Position numbers and translations under genes: made by a program. Shown piece after piece: positions 35,052 to 44,964 of a stretch of 64,000 bases of DNA. The DNA is taken from contig NZ_BMPW01000001.1 in NCBI RefSeq assembly GCF_014647795.1, positions 620,001 to 684,000 on the forward strand, given 5' to 3'. Every line of letters begins with the position of its first letter. Position 1 is the stretch's first letter. The notes under the pieces were generated by a model. The model was not told the origin of the DNA, made no database searches, and saw nothing but the letters and a program-made list of their open reading frames with translations. This stretch comes from Actinoplanes campanulatus (GTDB taxonomy: Bacteria; Actinomycetota; Actinomycetes; Mycobacteriales; Micromonosporaceae).

Positions 35052-38000
35052 GTGCGAGAGGTGCTAGAGAGGTTCGGTCCGGCCACCCGGGAGTGGTTCA
35101 CGGCCGCCTTCGCCGCGCCCACCGCCGCTCAGGCCGGGGCGTGGCGGGCGGTCGGCGCGGGGCGTAACGCCCTGGTGGTCGCGCCGACCGGGTCCGGCAA
35201 GACGCTGGCCGCCTTCCTCTGGTCGCTCGACCGGCTGGCCCGTGAGCCGGTCCCCGAGCAGCCCCGGCAGCGATGCCGGGTGCTCTATGTGAGCCCGCTG
35301 AAGGCGCTGGCCGTCGATGTCGAGCGCAACCTGCGCGCCCCGCTCACCGGGATCCGGCAGGCGGCCGGGCGGCTGGGGCTGCCGCCTCCGGAGATCACCG
35401 TCGGGATGCGGACGGGCGACACTCCGGCCGAGGAGCGGCGTGGCTTCACACGGACCCCGCCGGACATTCTGATCACCACGCCCGAGTCACTGTTCCTGCT
35501 GCTCACCTCGGCCGCGCGGGAGTCGTTGCGCGGCGTCCAGACGGTGATCATCGACGAGGTGCACGCGGTCGCCGCCACCAAGCGCGGCGCGCATCTGGCC
35601 CTCTCCCTGGAGCGGCTGGACGCGCTTCTCGACCGCCCGGCCCAGCGGATCGGCCTGTCCGCCACCGTGCGCCCGATCGACGAGACGGCCCGGTTCCTCG
35701 GCGGCGCCCAGGATGTGGAGGTCGTCCAGCCGCGCAGCGCCAAGACGATCGAGGTGCTGGTCGAGGTCCCGGTGGAGGACATGACCCGTCTCGACGAGCT
35801 GCCCGATCCGGATCCGGACGAGCCGGGCGGCGGCCGGCGCACGCCGTCGATCTGGCCGGCCGTCGAGGAGCGGGTCCTCGACCTGATCGAGGCGCACCGG
35901 TCGACGATCGTGTTCACCAACTCGCGGCGCGGCTCGGAGCGGCTCTGCGCCCGGCTCAACGAGCTGGCCGCCGAGCGCGCCGATCCGGCGGCGGCGCAGG
36001 TCCCCGCCGGCTCGCGGATGCCCGCGGAGATCATGGCTCAGGCCGGCGGCACACGTGGCGCGCCACCGGTCGTCGCCCGTGCCCATCACGGCAGCGTCTC
36101 CCGCGAGGAGCGCAAACAGATCGAGGAGGCACTCAAGTCCGGGCATCTCCCGGCCGTGGTCGCGACATCCAGCCTGGAGCTCGGCATCGACATGGGCGCG
36201 GTGGATCTGGTGGTGCAGATCGAGGCGCCCCCGTCGGTCGCGGCCGGCCTGCAGCGCATCGGCCGTGCCGGCCACCAGGTGGGCGCGGTCTCCCGCGGTG
36301 TGGTCTTCCCGAAGCATCGCGGCGACCTGTTGTCCTGTGCCGTGGTCGCGGAGCGGATGGGCGCCGGCGCGATCGAGGAGCTGCGCTGCCCGCGCAACCC
36401 GCTCGACGTGCTCGCCCAGCAGATCGTGGCCATGGTCGCGCTGGACGAGTGGCAGGTCGACGACCTCGCCACGCTGGTGCGGCGGGCCGCGCCGTTCGCC
36501 GAGCTGCCGTCGTCGGCGCTGCACGCGGTGCTCGACATGCTCTCCGGGCGATACCCGTCGACCGCCTTCGCCGAGCTGCGCCCCCGCCTGGTGTGGGATC
36601 GCACCACCGATCAGCTCACCGGGCGTCCCGGCGCCCAGCGCCTGGCCGTGACCAGCGGCGGCACGATCCCCGACCGGGGCGCCTTCGGGGTCTTCCTGGC
36701 CGGTTCGGAGCGCGCTTCCCGGGTCGGTGAGCTGGACGAGGAGATGGTGTACGAGTCTCGCGTCGGCGACGTCTTCCTGCTCGGCTCGACGTCCTGGCGG
36801 ATCGAGGACATCACACCGGACCGGGTGCTCGTCTCGCCTGCGCCCGGAGCGCCCGCCCGGATGCCGTTCTGGAAGGGTGACTCCCCCGGCCGGCCGGTCG
36901 AGCTGGGCCGGGCCATCGGTGCCCGGCTGCGCGCGCTGACCCGGGCCGGCGACGACAGGGCCACCACCGAGCTGCACGACTCGGGTCTGGACGAGTGGGC
37001 GGCCGGCAACCTGATCGCGTACCTGCGCGAGCAACGGGAGGCGACCCGCCATCTGCCGGACGACCGGACCGTGGTGGTGGAGCGGTTCCGCGACGAGCTG
37101 GGTGACTGGCGGATGACCGTGCACTGTGTGCTGGGCGCCCGGGTCAACGCGCCGTGGGCACTGGCGATCGGGCGCCGGCTCAGCGAGCGGTTCGGGGTGG
37201 ACGGTCAGGTGATGCCCTCCGACGACGGCATCGTGGTGCGCCTGCCGGACACCGCCGAGGAGCCGCCCGGCATCGACCTGGTCGCCTTCGATCCGGAGGA
37301 GATCGCGCAGATCGTCGAGGAGTCGGTCGGCACGTCGGCGCTGTTCGCGTCCCGGTTCCGGGAGTGCGCGGCCCGGTCGCTGCTGCTGCCCCGCCGCGAT
37401 CCACGCCGCCGGCAGCCGCTATGGCAGCAGCGGCAGCGTTCCGCGCAGCTGCTCGACGTGGCCCGCGAGTTCGCTGACTTCCCGGTGACCCTGGAGGCGG
37501 CCCGCGAGTGCCTCCAGGACGTGTTCGACGTGCCGGGCCTGGTCGGCCTGATGCGGGAGATCTCCGGGCGTAAGGTCCGGCTCGTCGAGGCGGAGACGGC
37601 ACGGCCGTCGCCGTTCGCCCGGTCGCTGCTCTTCGGCTATGTCGGCGCCTTCCTGTACGAGGGGGACGCCCCACTGGCCGAGCGCCGTGCCGCCGCGCTC
37701 ACCCTCGACTCGACCCTGCTGGGCGAGTTGCTCGGCCGGGTCGACCTGCGGGAGCTGCTGGACCCGGAGGTGGTCGCGGAGACCGAGGCCCAGTTGCAGT
37801 GGCTGACCGCCCAGCGCACCCCGCGTGACGCCGAGGACGCGGCCGAGCTGCTGCGGCTCCTCGGTGACCTGGCGCCGTCGGAGCTGGCGGTGCGCGGTGT
37901 TCCGGAGGAGTGGCTGGAGCAACTGGCCGCGGCCCGGCGGGCGATCCGGGTGCGGGTGGCCGGCGAGGAGCGCTGGATCGGCATCGACGACGCCGGCCGC

Positions 38001-39602
38001 TACCGGGACGCGCTGGGTGTGGCGCTGCCGGTCGGTGTTCCCGAGGCGTTCCTGGAACCCGTGGCCGACCCGCTCGGCGACCTGGTGGCACGGTTCGCGC
38101 GGACGCACGGGCCGTTCGCGGCGGCCACCTGCGCGGCCCGGTTCGGTCTCGGGGTCTTCGTCGTGGAGCAGGCGCTCAAGCGGCTCAGTGCGGCCGGCCG
38201 GGTCACCTCGGGCGAGTTCTCGCCGGGCGGCGCGGGCAGCGAGTGGTGCGACGCCGAGGTGCTCCGGATGCTGCGGCGACGCTCGCTGGCGGCGCTGCGC
38301 CGGGAGATCGAGCCGGTCCCGCCGCGGGTGCTCGCCTCCTTCCTGCCGAGGTGGCAGCAGGTGGGTGGGTCGGGCCGTGGCGTGGACGCGCTGGCCGCCG
38401 CCATCGAGCAGGTGCAGGGCGTCGCGGTGCCGGCGTCCGCATGGGAGCGTCTGGTGCTGCCGGCCCGGGTGTCCGATTACGCACCGCCGCTGCTGGACGA
38501 GTTGTGCGGGGCCGGTGAGGTGGTGTGGGCCGGGTCCGGTTCGATCGCCGGGGGCGACGGCTGGGTCACGCTGGCCTATGCGGAGAGTGCCCCGCTGCTG
38601 CTGCCACCACCCGACGAGGAGTTCGCGGCGACCCCGCTGCATCAGGCGGTGCTCGATGCTCTCGGTGACGGGCAGGCGATGTTCTTCCGGTCCCTCGCCG
38701 ACCGGGTCGGCTCGGCCGACGACACCGAGCTCTCGGCGGCGGTGTGGGATCTGGTGTGGGCCGGTCATCTGACCAACGACACGTTCGCCCCGCTGCGGGG
38801 GCTGCTCGGTGGCAGCGGAGCCCATCGGGCGAAGGCGACGCCCGCCCGGACGAGGTATGGGCGGCCCGGCCGGCCACGCCTGCCCGCCCGGGGTGGGCCG
38901 CCGAACATGGCGGGTCGCTGGTCCCGGCTGCCGGAGCGGGATCTCGACCCGACCCGGCGTGCGGCGGCCGTCGCCGATCTGCTGCTGGAGCGGCACGGCG
39001 TGGTGACCCGGGGCGCGGCCGTGGCCGAGGGGGTGAGCGGCGGTTTCGCGGCGGTCTACCCGGTGCTGGCGGCGCTGGAGGAGCGCGGGGCGGCCCGGCG
39101 GGGCTATTTCGTCGAGGGTCTGGGGGCGGCCCAGTTCGCGGTGCCCGGCGCGGTGGACCGGCTGCGGGCGCTGAGTGAGCCGGCCGAGCAGGACCGCCGG
39201 GCCGTCGTGTCCGCCGTGGTGCTGGCGGCCACCGATCCCGCCAATCCGTTCGGGGCGGCGCTGCCCTGGCCGGAGCGGGTCGTCGACAGCGGCGACGGCA
39301 ACCCGGTCGCCAAGGCCGGCCACCGCGCCGGCCGGAAGGCGGGCGCCCTGGTCGTCACGGTCGGCGGAGACCTGATCCTCTATGTCGAACGCGGCGGCCG
39401 GACCCTGCTGTCCTTCACCGACGACACGGAGACGCTGACCAGGGCCGCCCAGGGCCTGGCCGGCGCGGTGCGCTCCGGTGCCCTGGGCGCGCTGTCGGTG
39501 GAACGCGCCGACGGCGAGTCGGTCCACGCCTCCCCGCTGCGGGAGGCTCTGACCACGGCCGGTTTCCGTGTAACCCCTCGCGGCCTGCGCCTACGCGCCT
39601 GA
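35052..39602 (+). CDS. lhr: large ATP-dependent helicase Lhr
   Basis: A 1516-residue superfamily 2 DNA helicase of the Lhr (large helicase-related) type, near the standard length. Walker A PTGSGKT is at 45-51, DEVH at 168-171 and motif III LSATVRP follows. The second RecA domain has SSLELGIDMGAVDLV and QRIGRAGHQ. The C-terminal half is the Lhr-specific winged-helix and CTD region. Mycobacterial Lhr is a 3'-5' translocase induced by DNA damage. The GTG start at 35052 is 100 bases from the divergent kinase gene. Confidence 0.95.
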   Translation: MREVLERFGPATREWFTAAFAAPTAAQAGAWRAVGAGRNALVVAPTGSGKTLAAFLWSLDRLAREPVPEQPRQRCRVLYVSPLKALAVDVERNLRAPLTGIRQAAGRLGLPPPEITVGMRTGDTPAEERRGFTRTPPDILITTPESLFLLLTSAARESLRGVQTVIIDEVHAVAATKRGAHLALSLERLDALLDRPAQRIGLSATVRPIDETARFLGGAQDVEVVQPRSAKTIEVLVEVPVEDMTRLDELPDPDPDEPGGGRRTPSIWPAVEERVLDLIEAHRSTIVFTNSRRGSERLCARLNELAAERADPAAAQVPAGSRMPAEIMAQAGGTRGAPPVVARAHHGSVSREERKQIEEALKSGHLPAVVATSSLELGIDMGAVDLVVQIEAPPSVAAGLQRIGRAGHQVGAVSRGVVFPKHRGDLLSCAVVAERMGAGAIEELRCPRNPLDVLAQQIVAMVALDEWQVDDLATLVRRAAPFAELPSSALHAVLDMLSGRYPSTAFAELRPRLVWDRTTDQLTGRPGAQRLAVTSGGTIPDRGAFGVFLAGSERASRVGELDEEMVYESRVGDVFLLGSTSWRIEDITPDRVLVSPAPGAPARMPFWKGDSPGRPVELGRAIGARLRALTRAGDDRATTELHDSGLDEWAAGNLIAYLREQREATRHLPDDRTVVVERFRDELGDWRMTVHCVLGARVNAPWALAIGRRLSERFGVDGQVMPSDDGIVVRLPDTAEEPPGIDLVAFDPEEIAQIVEESVGTSALFASRFRECAARSLLLPRRDPRRRQPLWQQRQRSAQLLDVAREFADFPVTLEAARECLQDVFDVPGLVGLMREISGRKVRLVEAETARPSPFARSLLFGYVGAFLYEGDAPLAERRAAALTLDSTLLGELLGRVDLRELLDPEVVAETEAQLQWLTAQRTPRDAEDAAELLRLLGDLAPSELAVRGVPEEWLEQLAAARRAIRVRVAGEERWIGIDDAGRYRDALGVALPVGVPEAFLEPVADPLGDLVARFARTHGPFAAATCAARFGLGVFVVEQALKRLSAAGRVTSGEFSPGGAGSEWCDAEVLRMLRRRSLAALRREIEPVPPRVLASFLPRWQQVGGSGRGVDALAAAIEQVQGVAVPASAWERLVLPARVSDYAPPLLDELCGAGEVVWAGSGSIAGGDGWVTLAYAESAPLLLPPPDEEFAATPLHQAVLDALGDGQAMFFRSLADRVGSADDTELSAAVWDLVWAGHLTNDTFAPLRGLLGGSGAHRAKATPARTRYGRPGRPRLPARGGPPNMAGRWSRLPERDLDPTRRAAAVADLLLERHGVVTRGAAVAEGVSGGFAAVYPVLAALEERGAARRGYFVEGLGAAQFAVPGAVDRLRALSEPAEQDRRAVVSAVVLAATDPANPFGAALPWPERVVDSGDGNPVAKAGHRAGRKAGALVVTVGGDLILYVERGGRTLLSFTDDTETLTRAAQGLAGAVRSGALGALSVERADGESVHASPLREALTTAGFRVTPRGLRLRA

Positions 39603-39797
39603 CGCCGCGAGGGGCAACAGCACGACCAGGCCAGAACCGCACGCCGCAAGGGGCGGGAACACGACCGGGTCAGAGCCGCACGCCGCAAGGGGCGGGAACA
39701 CGACCGGGTCAGAGCCGCACGCCGCAAGGGGCAACAGCACGACCAGGCCAGAGCCGCACGCCGCGAGGGGCGAGAACACGACCGGGTCAGAGCCGCG
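39603..39797. repeat. five-unit 39-bp tandem repeat between lhr and the LLM oxidoreductase gene
   Basis: Five contiguous units of exactly 39 bases (39603, 39642, 39681, 39720, 39759), each starting CGCCGC(A/G)AGGGGC. Two variants occur: A has CAACAGCACGACCAGGC, B has GGGAACACGACCGGGTC. The order is A-B-B-A-B. The last unit runs into the stop codon of the oxidoreductase gene (39787-39789), so its end resembles duplicated 3' coding sequence. The array starts directly after the lhr stop. Confidence 0.9.
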
Positions 39798-40716
39798 CAG
39801 CGACCTCGGACGCCACCAGGTCGATGTGATCGAGGTCGGACAGGTCCAGCACCTGCAGGAACAGACGCGAGGCGCCCGCCTCCGCGTACCGGCCGATGGT
39901 CTCGACCGCCTCGGCGGGGGTGCCGACGATGCCGCCGTTCTCGCGCATCTCCTCGACGTCGCGGCCGATCGCGGCGGCCCGGCGGCGGATCTCGGCGTCG
40001 TCACGCCCGACGCAGAGGACCGCGGCGGCCGAGTAGGTGAGCGGTTCGGTCCGGCCGAGGGCCTCGGCGGCGGCGCGAACCCGCGAGTACTGGGCCGGGA
40101 TGTCCGAGATCTTGGAGAACGGGACGTTGAACTCGGTGGCGTACCGCGCCGCCAGGTACGGGGTGCGCTTCTTGCCGTGGCCACCGACGATGACCGGCAC
40201 CCGTGGTGACTGCACCGGCTTGGGCAGCGCCGGAGAGCCGCTGATCTGGTAATGCTTGCCGTCGAAGTCGTAGGTGGCGCCGGCCGGCGTCTCCCACAGC
40301 CCGGTGATGATCTCGAGTTGTTCCTCGAGCCGGTCGAAGCGTTCGCCGATCGTGGGGAAGGGGATGCCGTACGCCCGGTGTTCCGCCTCGAACCAGCCTC
40401 CACCGAGGCCGAACTCGACCCGGCCGCCGCTCATCGCGTCCACCTGGGCGACCGCGATCGCCAGTGGGCCGGGCAGGCGGAAGGTGGCCGAGCTGACCAG
40501 CGTGCCGAGCCGGATCCGGGAGGTTTGCACGGCCAGGGCGGCGAGCGTGATCCACGCGTCGGTGGGACCGGGCAGACCGGACACATCGCCCATCTTGAGA
40601 TAGTGGTCGGAGCGGAAGAATCCGTCGTATCCGCCGTCCTCGGCGGCTTTGGCGACCCGCAGGAGATCGTCGTGGGTGGCGCCCTGCTGGGGTTCGGTGA
40701 AGATCACGAGACGCAT
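39787..40716 (-). CDS. LLM-class F420-dependent oxidoreductase
   Basis: A 309-residue luciferase-like monooxygenase/F420-dependent oxidoreductase (TIM barrel). Characteristic segments are MRLVIFTEPQQGATHDDLL, GYDGFFRSDHYLKMGD, RLGTLVSSATFRLP and FGLGGGWFEAEHRAYGIPFP, the last being the LLM signature. The hydride cofactor is probably F420, common in this group; the substrate is unknown. The ATG at 40716 begins the family domain; upstream in-frame codons add unrelated sequence. The stop codon lies in the last unit of the 39-bp repeat array. Confidence 0.9.
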   Translation of the reverse strand: MRLVIFTEPQQGATHDDLLRVAKAAEDGGYDGFFRSDHYLKMGDVSGLPGPTDAWITLAALAVQTSRIRLGTLVSSATFRLPGPLAIAVAQVDAMSGGRVEFGLGGGWFEAEHRAYGIPFPTIGERFDRLEEQLEIITGLWETPAGATYDFDGKHYQISGSPALPKPVQSPRVPVIVGGHGKKRTPYLAARYATEFNVPFSKISDIPAQYSRVRAAAEALGRTEPLTYSAAAVLCVGRDDAEIRRRAAAIGRDVEEMRENGGIVGTPAEAVETIGRYAEAGASRLFLQVLDLSDLDHIDLVASEVAARL

Positions 40717-40789
40717 AGATCCACACTGCCACGACACTCCGGCGCGCCCACCCCGCTCCGGACAACGACAGGCAGTAACGTTGACCACC

Positions 40790-41578
40790 ATGGGCGGTTA
40801 TGGATGGATCAGCTTCACGACCGATTACGGCACTTTTGACGGCTTCGTAGCCGCCTGCCATGGATCGATCGCCCGCGTCTCTCCCGACACCAGGGTGATC
40901 GACGTCACTCATCACGTGCCGCCGGCCGATGTCACCCGGGGCGCCGCGGTCCTGGCGCAGACCGCGCCCTACCTGCCGCCCTCGGTGCATCTCGCGGTCG
41001 TCGACCCGGGCGTCGGCACGGCCCGCCGCGGCGTGGTCCTCGCCACGCCGAACGGCCTGCTCGTCGGCCCGGACAACGGTCTGCTCATCTGGGCCGCCGA
41101 GGCGCTCGGCGGCATCACCGCGGCCTACGAGCTGGACAACAAGGACTGGATGCTCGGCGACGTCTCCCGCACCTTCCACGGCCGGGATCTCTTCGCCCCG
41201 GTCGCGGCCCGGCTGGCGGCGGGCGCCGATCCCGCGGAGGCCGGCCCGGCGGTGAACCCGTCCAGCCTGACCCGCCTGCCGGACCCGGTGGTCACCATCG
41301 GCGACGGCTGGATCGAGGCCGAGGTCCTGACGGTCGACCGGTTCGGCAACGTCCAGCTGGCCGCCGACGGCTCCGCGCTCTCCGGCCTCGGCACCGAGCT
41401 CATGGTCAACGGCGGCGTCCGGGCCCGGCGCGGCGCGACCTTCGCCGACGTCAACGTGGGTGAGCTGCTCGTCTTCGCCGACTCCGCGGACCGGGTCGCG
41501 ATCGCGGTCAACAACGGCCGCGCCGTGGTCCTTCTCTCGGTGGTCCCCGGCGACATGGTCCGTATCGCCGCCCGATAA
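40790..41578 (+). CDS. SAM hydroxide adenosyltransferase / SAM hydrolase (DUF62)
   Basis: A 262-residue enzyme of the DUF62 family, which hydrolyses S-adenosylmethionine to adenosine and methionine and is related to fluorinase. The markers are FTTDYGTFDGFV at the start with the catalytic aspartate, VDPGVGTARRGVV, GPDNGLL and VDRFGNVQL. The ATG at 40790 is in frame and begins the family domain. It diverges from the LLM gene with a 73-base gap that holds both promoters. Confidence 0.9.
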   Translation: MGGYGWISFTTDYGTFDGFVAACHGSIARVSPDTRVIDVTHHVPPADVTRGAAVLAQTAPYLPPSVHLAVVDPGVGTARRGVVLATPNGLLVGPDNGLLIWAAEALGGITAAYELDNKDWMLGDVSRTFHGRDLFAPVAARLAAGADPAEAGPAVNPSSLTRLPDPVVTIGDGWIEAEVLTVDRFGNVQLAADGSALSGLGTELMVNGGVRARRGATFADVNVGELLVFADSADRVAIAVNNGRAVVLLSVVPGDMVRIAAR

Positions 41579-41664
41579 AAAGGCAGACCCTTTCCGGTAC
41601 GGGACAAACCGCCCCCAACCGCAGAAGCCCAGTCCCGCCGCACTACGCGAGCACCCGCGGGGTC

Positions 41665-41689
41665 CCGCCCGCGAGGCCCCACCGGGCGG
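41665..41689. terminator. possible shared terminator hairpin
   Basis: CCGCCCG (41665-41671) and CGGGCGG (41683-41689) pair with an 11-base loop between two convergent genes. There is no T-run, and the region is GC-rich throughout, so the call is weak. Confidence 0.35.
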
Positions 41690-41714
41690 AGATCGGTGGT
41701 CCGGGCGGGGCTGG

Positions 41715-42452
41715 TCAGATGCGGTGGTGGACCCAGACGTTGGGCTCGACGTAGACGGCGTGATCCTGCTCCACGTCGCAGTGGATCGGGGACAGGGCGC
41801 CCGGCACCTCGACCGGCCCGGTGGCGTCGAAGGCCAGCCCGGTCCAGGATCGCCACTGCTCCAGCGTCCCGGCGTAGGTCATGCTGTAGTGCGCCACGTT
41901 GACGATCTTCGCCCCGGCGCGCACATGCACCCGCAGCCACGGGTCGACGGGCAGTCCGTCGTCACGGGTCGCGTGGGCGTACACATCGATGGGTTGTCTG
42001 ATCTGAGCGTGCTTGCCGCTGGGCCGGACCGGCGCGACCAGGTCGGTGAAGCCGTGCTCGGCCGCGTTGTCACGCATCGCCGCGAGCATCAGGCCGGAGA
42101 GGCCGGACCCGCGCAGATCGGGCCGGATGTTGATCTCCAGGGCCGAGACCATGGTGGGTTTCGTGCCGCTGAGGTGGTCGTGGAGGGCCTGGCGGATCAC
42201 CCAGTCCCAGCCGCCCTCGGGCAGCCCCTCGGCCGGATCCCCGTCGTAGGCGAACGGCACCGAATGCGCCTTCGCGACCGCCCGTCCGGTCTCCTTGTCC
42301 ACCGCGAGCAGCGAGAACGTGGGCCAGAACTGGTCGGAATACCGGTAGTAGAGGCCACCGGTCGGATCCTTGGTCATGAACTCGGGCCAGCCTCCGGCGA
42401 GCTCGTCGTAGAGGTCCAGCCGGTCCCCGATCGGGGCGATGTCGAGTTGCAT
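41715..42452 (-). CDS. GNAT-like acetyltransferase
   Basis: A 245-residue protein with a GNAT acetyl-CoA loop: EINIRPDLRGSGLSGLMLAA has the R-x-x-G-x-G/A pattern near residues 108-127. It is longer than minimal GNATs, with an aromatic-rich N-terminal part (GGLYYRYSDQFWPTF) and a C-terminal extension ending in VYVEPNVWVHHRI. The substrate is unknown. The ATG at 42452 is preferred over an upstream start that adds MGWHPAR. It is transcribed towards the SAM hydrolase gene and diverges from nei2. Confidence 0.75.
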   Translation of the reverse strand: MQLDIAPIGDRLDLYDELAGGWPEFMTKDPTGGLYYRYSDQFWPTFSLLAVDKETGRAVAKAHSVPFAYDGDPAEGLPEGGWDWVIRQALHDHLSGTKPTMVSALEINIRPDLRGSGLSGLMLAAMRDNAAEHGFTDLVAPVRPSGKHAQIRQPIDVYAHATRDDGLPVDPWLRVHVRAGAKIVNVAHYSMTYAGTLEQWRSWTGLAFDATGPVEVPGALSPIHCDVEQDHAVYVEPNVWVHHRI

Positions 42453-42512
42453 GCGGGCAGGATGCCAGCCCACCCCGGTCCGGTCACCCGATTTTCGTCA
42501 AGAATGGTGGGC

Positions 42513-43301
42513 ATGCCGGAAGGGGACACCGTCTGGAACACCGCCCGCGTGCTGGAGAAGGCGCTCACCGGCGAGGTGCTGACCGGCTCCGACTTCCGGG
42601 TGCCGCGGCTCGCGACCACCGACCTCACCGGCTGGACCGTCGCCGAGTCCGCGAGCCGGGGCAAGCACCTGCTGCTGCGCCTGACCCGGGACGGGCGGCC
42701 GCCGCACACGCTCCACTCGCACCTGCGGATGGACGGCGCCTGGCGGGCCTACGCGCCCCGGGAACGCTGGACCGGCCGCCCAGCGCACCTGATCCGGGTG
42801 GTGTTGCGCACCGCCCGCTCGGTGGCCGTCGGGTACCACCTGCACGAGGTGACGCTGATCCCGACCGCCGAGGAGGACCGTCTGGTCGGGCATCTCGGGC
42901 CGGATCTGCTCGGCGCCGACTGGGATCCGGCCGAGGCGGTCCGCCGGATCGCCGCGAAGCCCTCGGCCACGATCGCCGAGGCGCTGCTGGACCAGCGGAA
43001 TCTGGCCGGGGTGGGCAACCTCTACAAGGCGGAGACGCTGTTCCTGCGCGGGCTGTGGCCATGGACCCCGGTCGCACGCGTAACCGACCTGACCGGCACT
43101 GTCGAGCTGGCGCAGAAGCTGGTCGCCGCCAACCGCGGCCGCTGGACGCAGACCACCACCGGATCGCTGCGCAAAGGCGAGACCAACTATGTGTACGGTC
43201 GTCGCGCCCAGCCGTGCCGCCGCTGTGCCACCGCGATCCGCAAGGCCGAACAGGACGAACGCGTCACCTACTGGTGCCCGCGCTGCCAGCCGGAGCCGTG
43301 A
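42513..43301 (+). CDS. nei2: Fpg/Nei-family DNA glycosylase Nei2
   Basis: A 262-residue base-excision repair glycosylase/lyase. The N-terminus MPEGDTVW carries catalytic Pro2 and Glu3; the WNTA continuation is typical of actinobacterial Nei2 rather than Fpg. The helix-two-turn-helix segment is ALLDQRNLAGVGNLYKAE. The C-terminal zinc finger is a four-cysteine type (CRRC ... CPRC). All active-site elements are present. It converges with pspM with a 4-base gap. Confidence 0.92.
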   Translation: MPEGDTVWNTARVLEKALTGEVLTGSDFRVPRLATTDLTGWTVAESASRGKHLLLRLTRDGRPPHTLHSHLRMDGAWRAYAPRERWTGRPAHLIRVVLRTARSVAVGYHLHEVTLIPTAEEDRLVGHLGPDLLGADWDPAEAVRRIAAKPSATIAEALLDQRNLAGVGNLYKAETLFLRGLWPWTPVARVTDLTGTVELAQKLVAANRGRWTQTTTGSLRKGETNYVYGRRAQPCRRCATAIRKAEQDERVTYWCPRCQPEP

Positions 43302-43305
43302 CGGG

Positions 43306-44076
43306 TCAGCCGGCCGCCGCGGGTGGGGTGCGGAATTCGCTGGTCCGCAACTCGGCCAGCCCCTCGGCGATGCCGCGCAACCGGTCGGCCGCGTCGACCA
43401 GACTGAAATACGCCGGATGGCGGGTGTCGACGAGCGGTTGACCGTCCTCCGCGACGTAGCTGGCGGCGGCCGCGACCAGCGCCTCGAACGCCTCGACGCC
43501 CTCGCTGAACTGCTCGGCGAGCCCGGCGTGCGACTCCACGAGCGCGTCGCGCCGGCCGCCCTGCCCGAGCGGGATGGCCCGCTCGACGCTGGCCGCCCGC
43601 TGGCCGAGGTCACGCAGCCACCGCTCGGCGGTGGCCGCCTCCCGCACCGCGGCCTCGCCCTCGCCGGTCAGCCGCCCGGCCAGCCCCGCCATCGTCTGTG
43701 ACGCGCGCTCCAGCCGGTCCCACGAGTCGGCGATGACCGAGCCGCGCAGCGCGAACCGGTTCTTCTGGCGGCGCACCTCCTGCACCACCGTCCGCCCGGC
43801 CGGGAACCGCTCGAGCGCCGCGGCGAGCCGGGTCTCCGGCAGGCTGGGCGCCGGCGCCGGCTGGGCGGCCAGCTCACGGTGGTCGCTCCAGCGCCACCAG
43901 GCGAGCATCACCGAGGATCCGGCGGCCGCCGCCCAGACCGCGTCGGCGACGCCTATCCCCGCATACGGAGTGAGGACGGCGGCCGCCGCGGTCAGGCCTC
44001 CACCGAGCACACTCCACCGGCGTGCGGAACCCCGCAGCCGTTTGAGCCGCCGGAAATACCTGCTCCGGTCGTCCAC
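43306..44076 (-). CDS. pspM: PspM-like envelope-stress membrane protein
   Basis: A 256-residue protein with two hydrophobic segments near residues 20-62 (SVLGGGLTAAAAVLTPYAG and AAAAGSSVMLAWW), followed by a long helical cytoplasmic part. It lies 27 bases after pspA with a strong GGGGAGGGGAG ribosome site, matching actinobacterial PspM, a partner of PspA in phage-shock-type membrane maintenance. The assignment relies mainly on gene position and topology. Confidence 0.7.
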   Translation of the reverse strand: MDDRSRYFRRLKRLRGSARRWSVLGGGLTAAAAVLTPYAGIGVADAVWAAAAGSSVMLAWWRWSDHRELAAQPAPAPSLPETRLAAALERFPAGRTVVQEVRRQKNRFALRGSVIADSWDRLERASQTMAGLAGRLTGEGEAAVREAATAERWLRDLGQRAASVERAIPLGQGGRRDALVESHAGLAEQFSEGVEAFEALVAAAASYVAEDGQPLVDTRHPAYFSLVDAADRLRGIAEGLAELRTSEFRTPPAAAG

Positions 44077-44103
44077 CGTCGCTCCCCTCCCCGTCGTCGT
44101 CGC

Positions 44104-44964
44104 TCAGCCGGCAGCGGTGGTGTCGCCCCGCTTCTGGTTGAGGCTCGCCCGGATCTCGTCGAGACGGGCCACACCGGCCGGATCTGCGGCCGAGGTGGCG
44201 GGCTGCTCGACGGCCGGGCGATCGGCGGCGCCGCCCAGCTTCTCCCCCGCCATGCTGGCCCGGATCTGCTCCAGGCGGGACGCGCCGGCCAGGTCCAGGC
44301 TGGATTTTTGCACCTCGAGCATGCGGCCCTCGACCGAGTTGGCGGCCAGCTCGGCACGGCCCATGGCATTCGCATACCGCTGCTCGATCTTGTCGCGCAC
44401 CTGGTCCAGCGACGGGGTGTTGCCCGGCGCCGCGAGCTGCGACATCGACTCCAGCGACTTGGCCACGGTCTCCTGCATCTTGGCCTGCTCGAGCTGGCTG
44501 AGCAGCCGGGAGCGCTCGGCGATGCGCTGCTGGAGGACCATCGCGTTGTTCTCGACCGCCTTGCGGGCCTGCCCGGCGGCGGCGAGCGCCTGGTCGTGGA
44601 GGGTCTTGAGATCCTCCATCGACTGCTCGCCGGAGACCAGCTGGGTGGCCAGGGTCTGCGCGGTCGACTCGTACTTCTGGGCCTCGGCCTCGTCACCTGC
44701 GGCCCGGGCGCGGTCGGCGAGGACGAGCGCCTGACGGGCCATGCCCTGCAGCTTCTCGACCTCGGACATCTGCCGGGACAGCTTCATCTCGAGCTGCCGC
44801 TGATTGCCGATGACGGCCGCGGCCTGCTGCACGAGGGCCTGGTGCTGGCGCTGAGCATCCTCGATGGCCTGCTGGATCTGGACCTTCGGATCGGCGTACT
44901 CGTCGATCTTCGCGCCGAAGAGCGCCATCATGTAATGCCAGCCCTTGACGAACGGATTCGCCAT
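44104..44964 (-). CDS. pspA: PspA/IM30-family membrane-maintenance protein
   Basis: A 286-residue coiled-coil protein that binds the inner face of stressed membranes. It starts [17 protein letters not shown] at ATG 44964 and continues as uninterrupted Gln/Ala/Glu-rich helices, typical of PspA. The C-terminal extension beyond the PspA core has two related short motifs, [16 protein letters not shown] and [16 protein letters not shown], about 50 residues apart. clgR lies upstream and pspM follows, the actinobacterial phage-shock arrangement. Confidence 0.92.
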   Translation of the reverse strand: MANPFVKGWHYMMALFGAKIDEYADPKVQIQQAIEDAQRQHQALVQQAAAVIGNQRQLEMKLSRQMSEVEKLQGMARQALVLADRARAAGDEAEAQKYESTAQTLATQLVSGEQSMEDLKTLHDQALAAAGQARKAVENNAMVLQQRIAERSRLLSQLEQAKMQETVAKSLESMSQLAAPGNTPSLDQVRDKIEQRYANAMGRAELAANSVEGRMLEVQKSSLDLAGASRLEQIRASMAGEKLGGAADRPAVEQPATSAADPAGVARLDEIRASLNQKRGDTTAAG

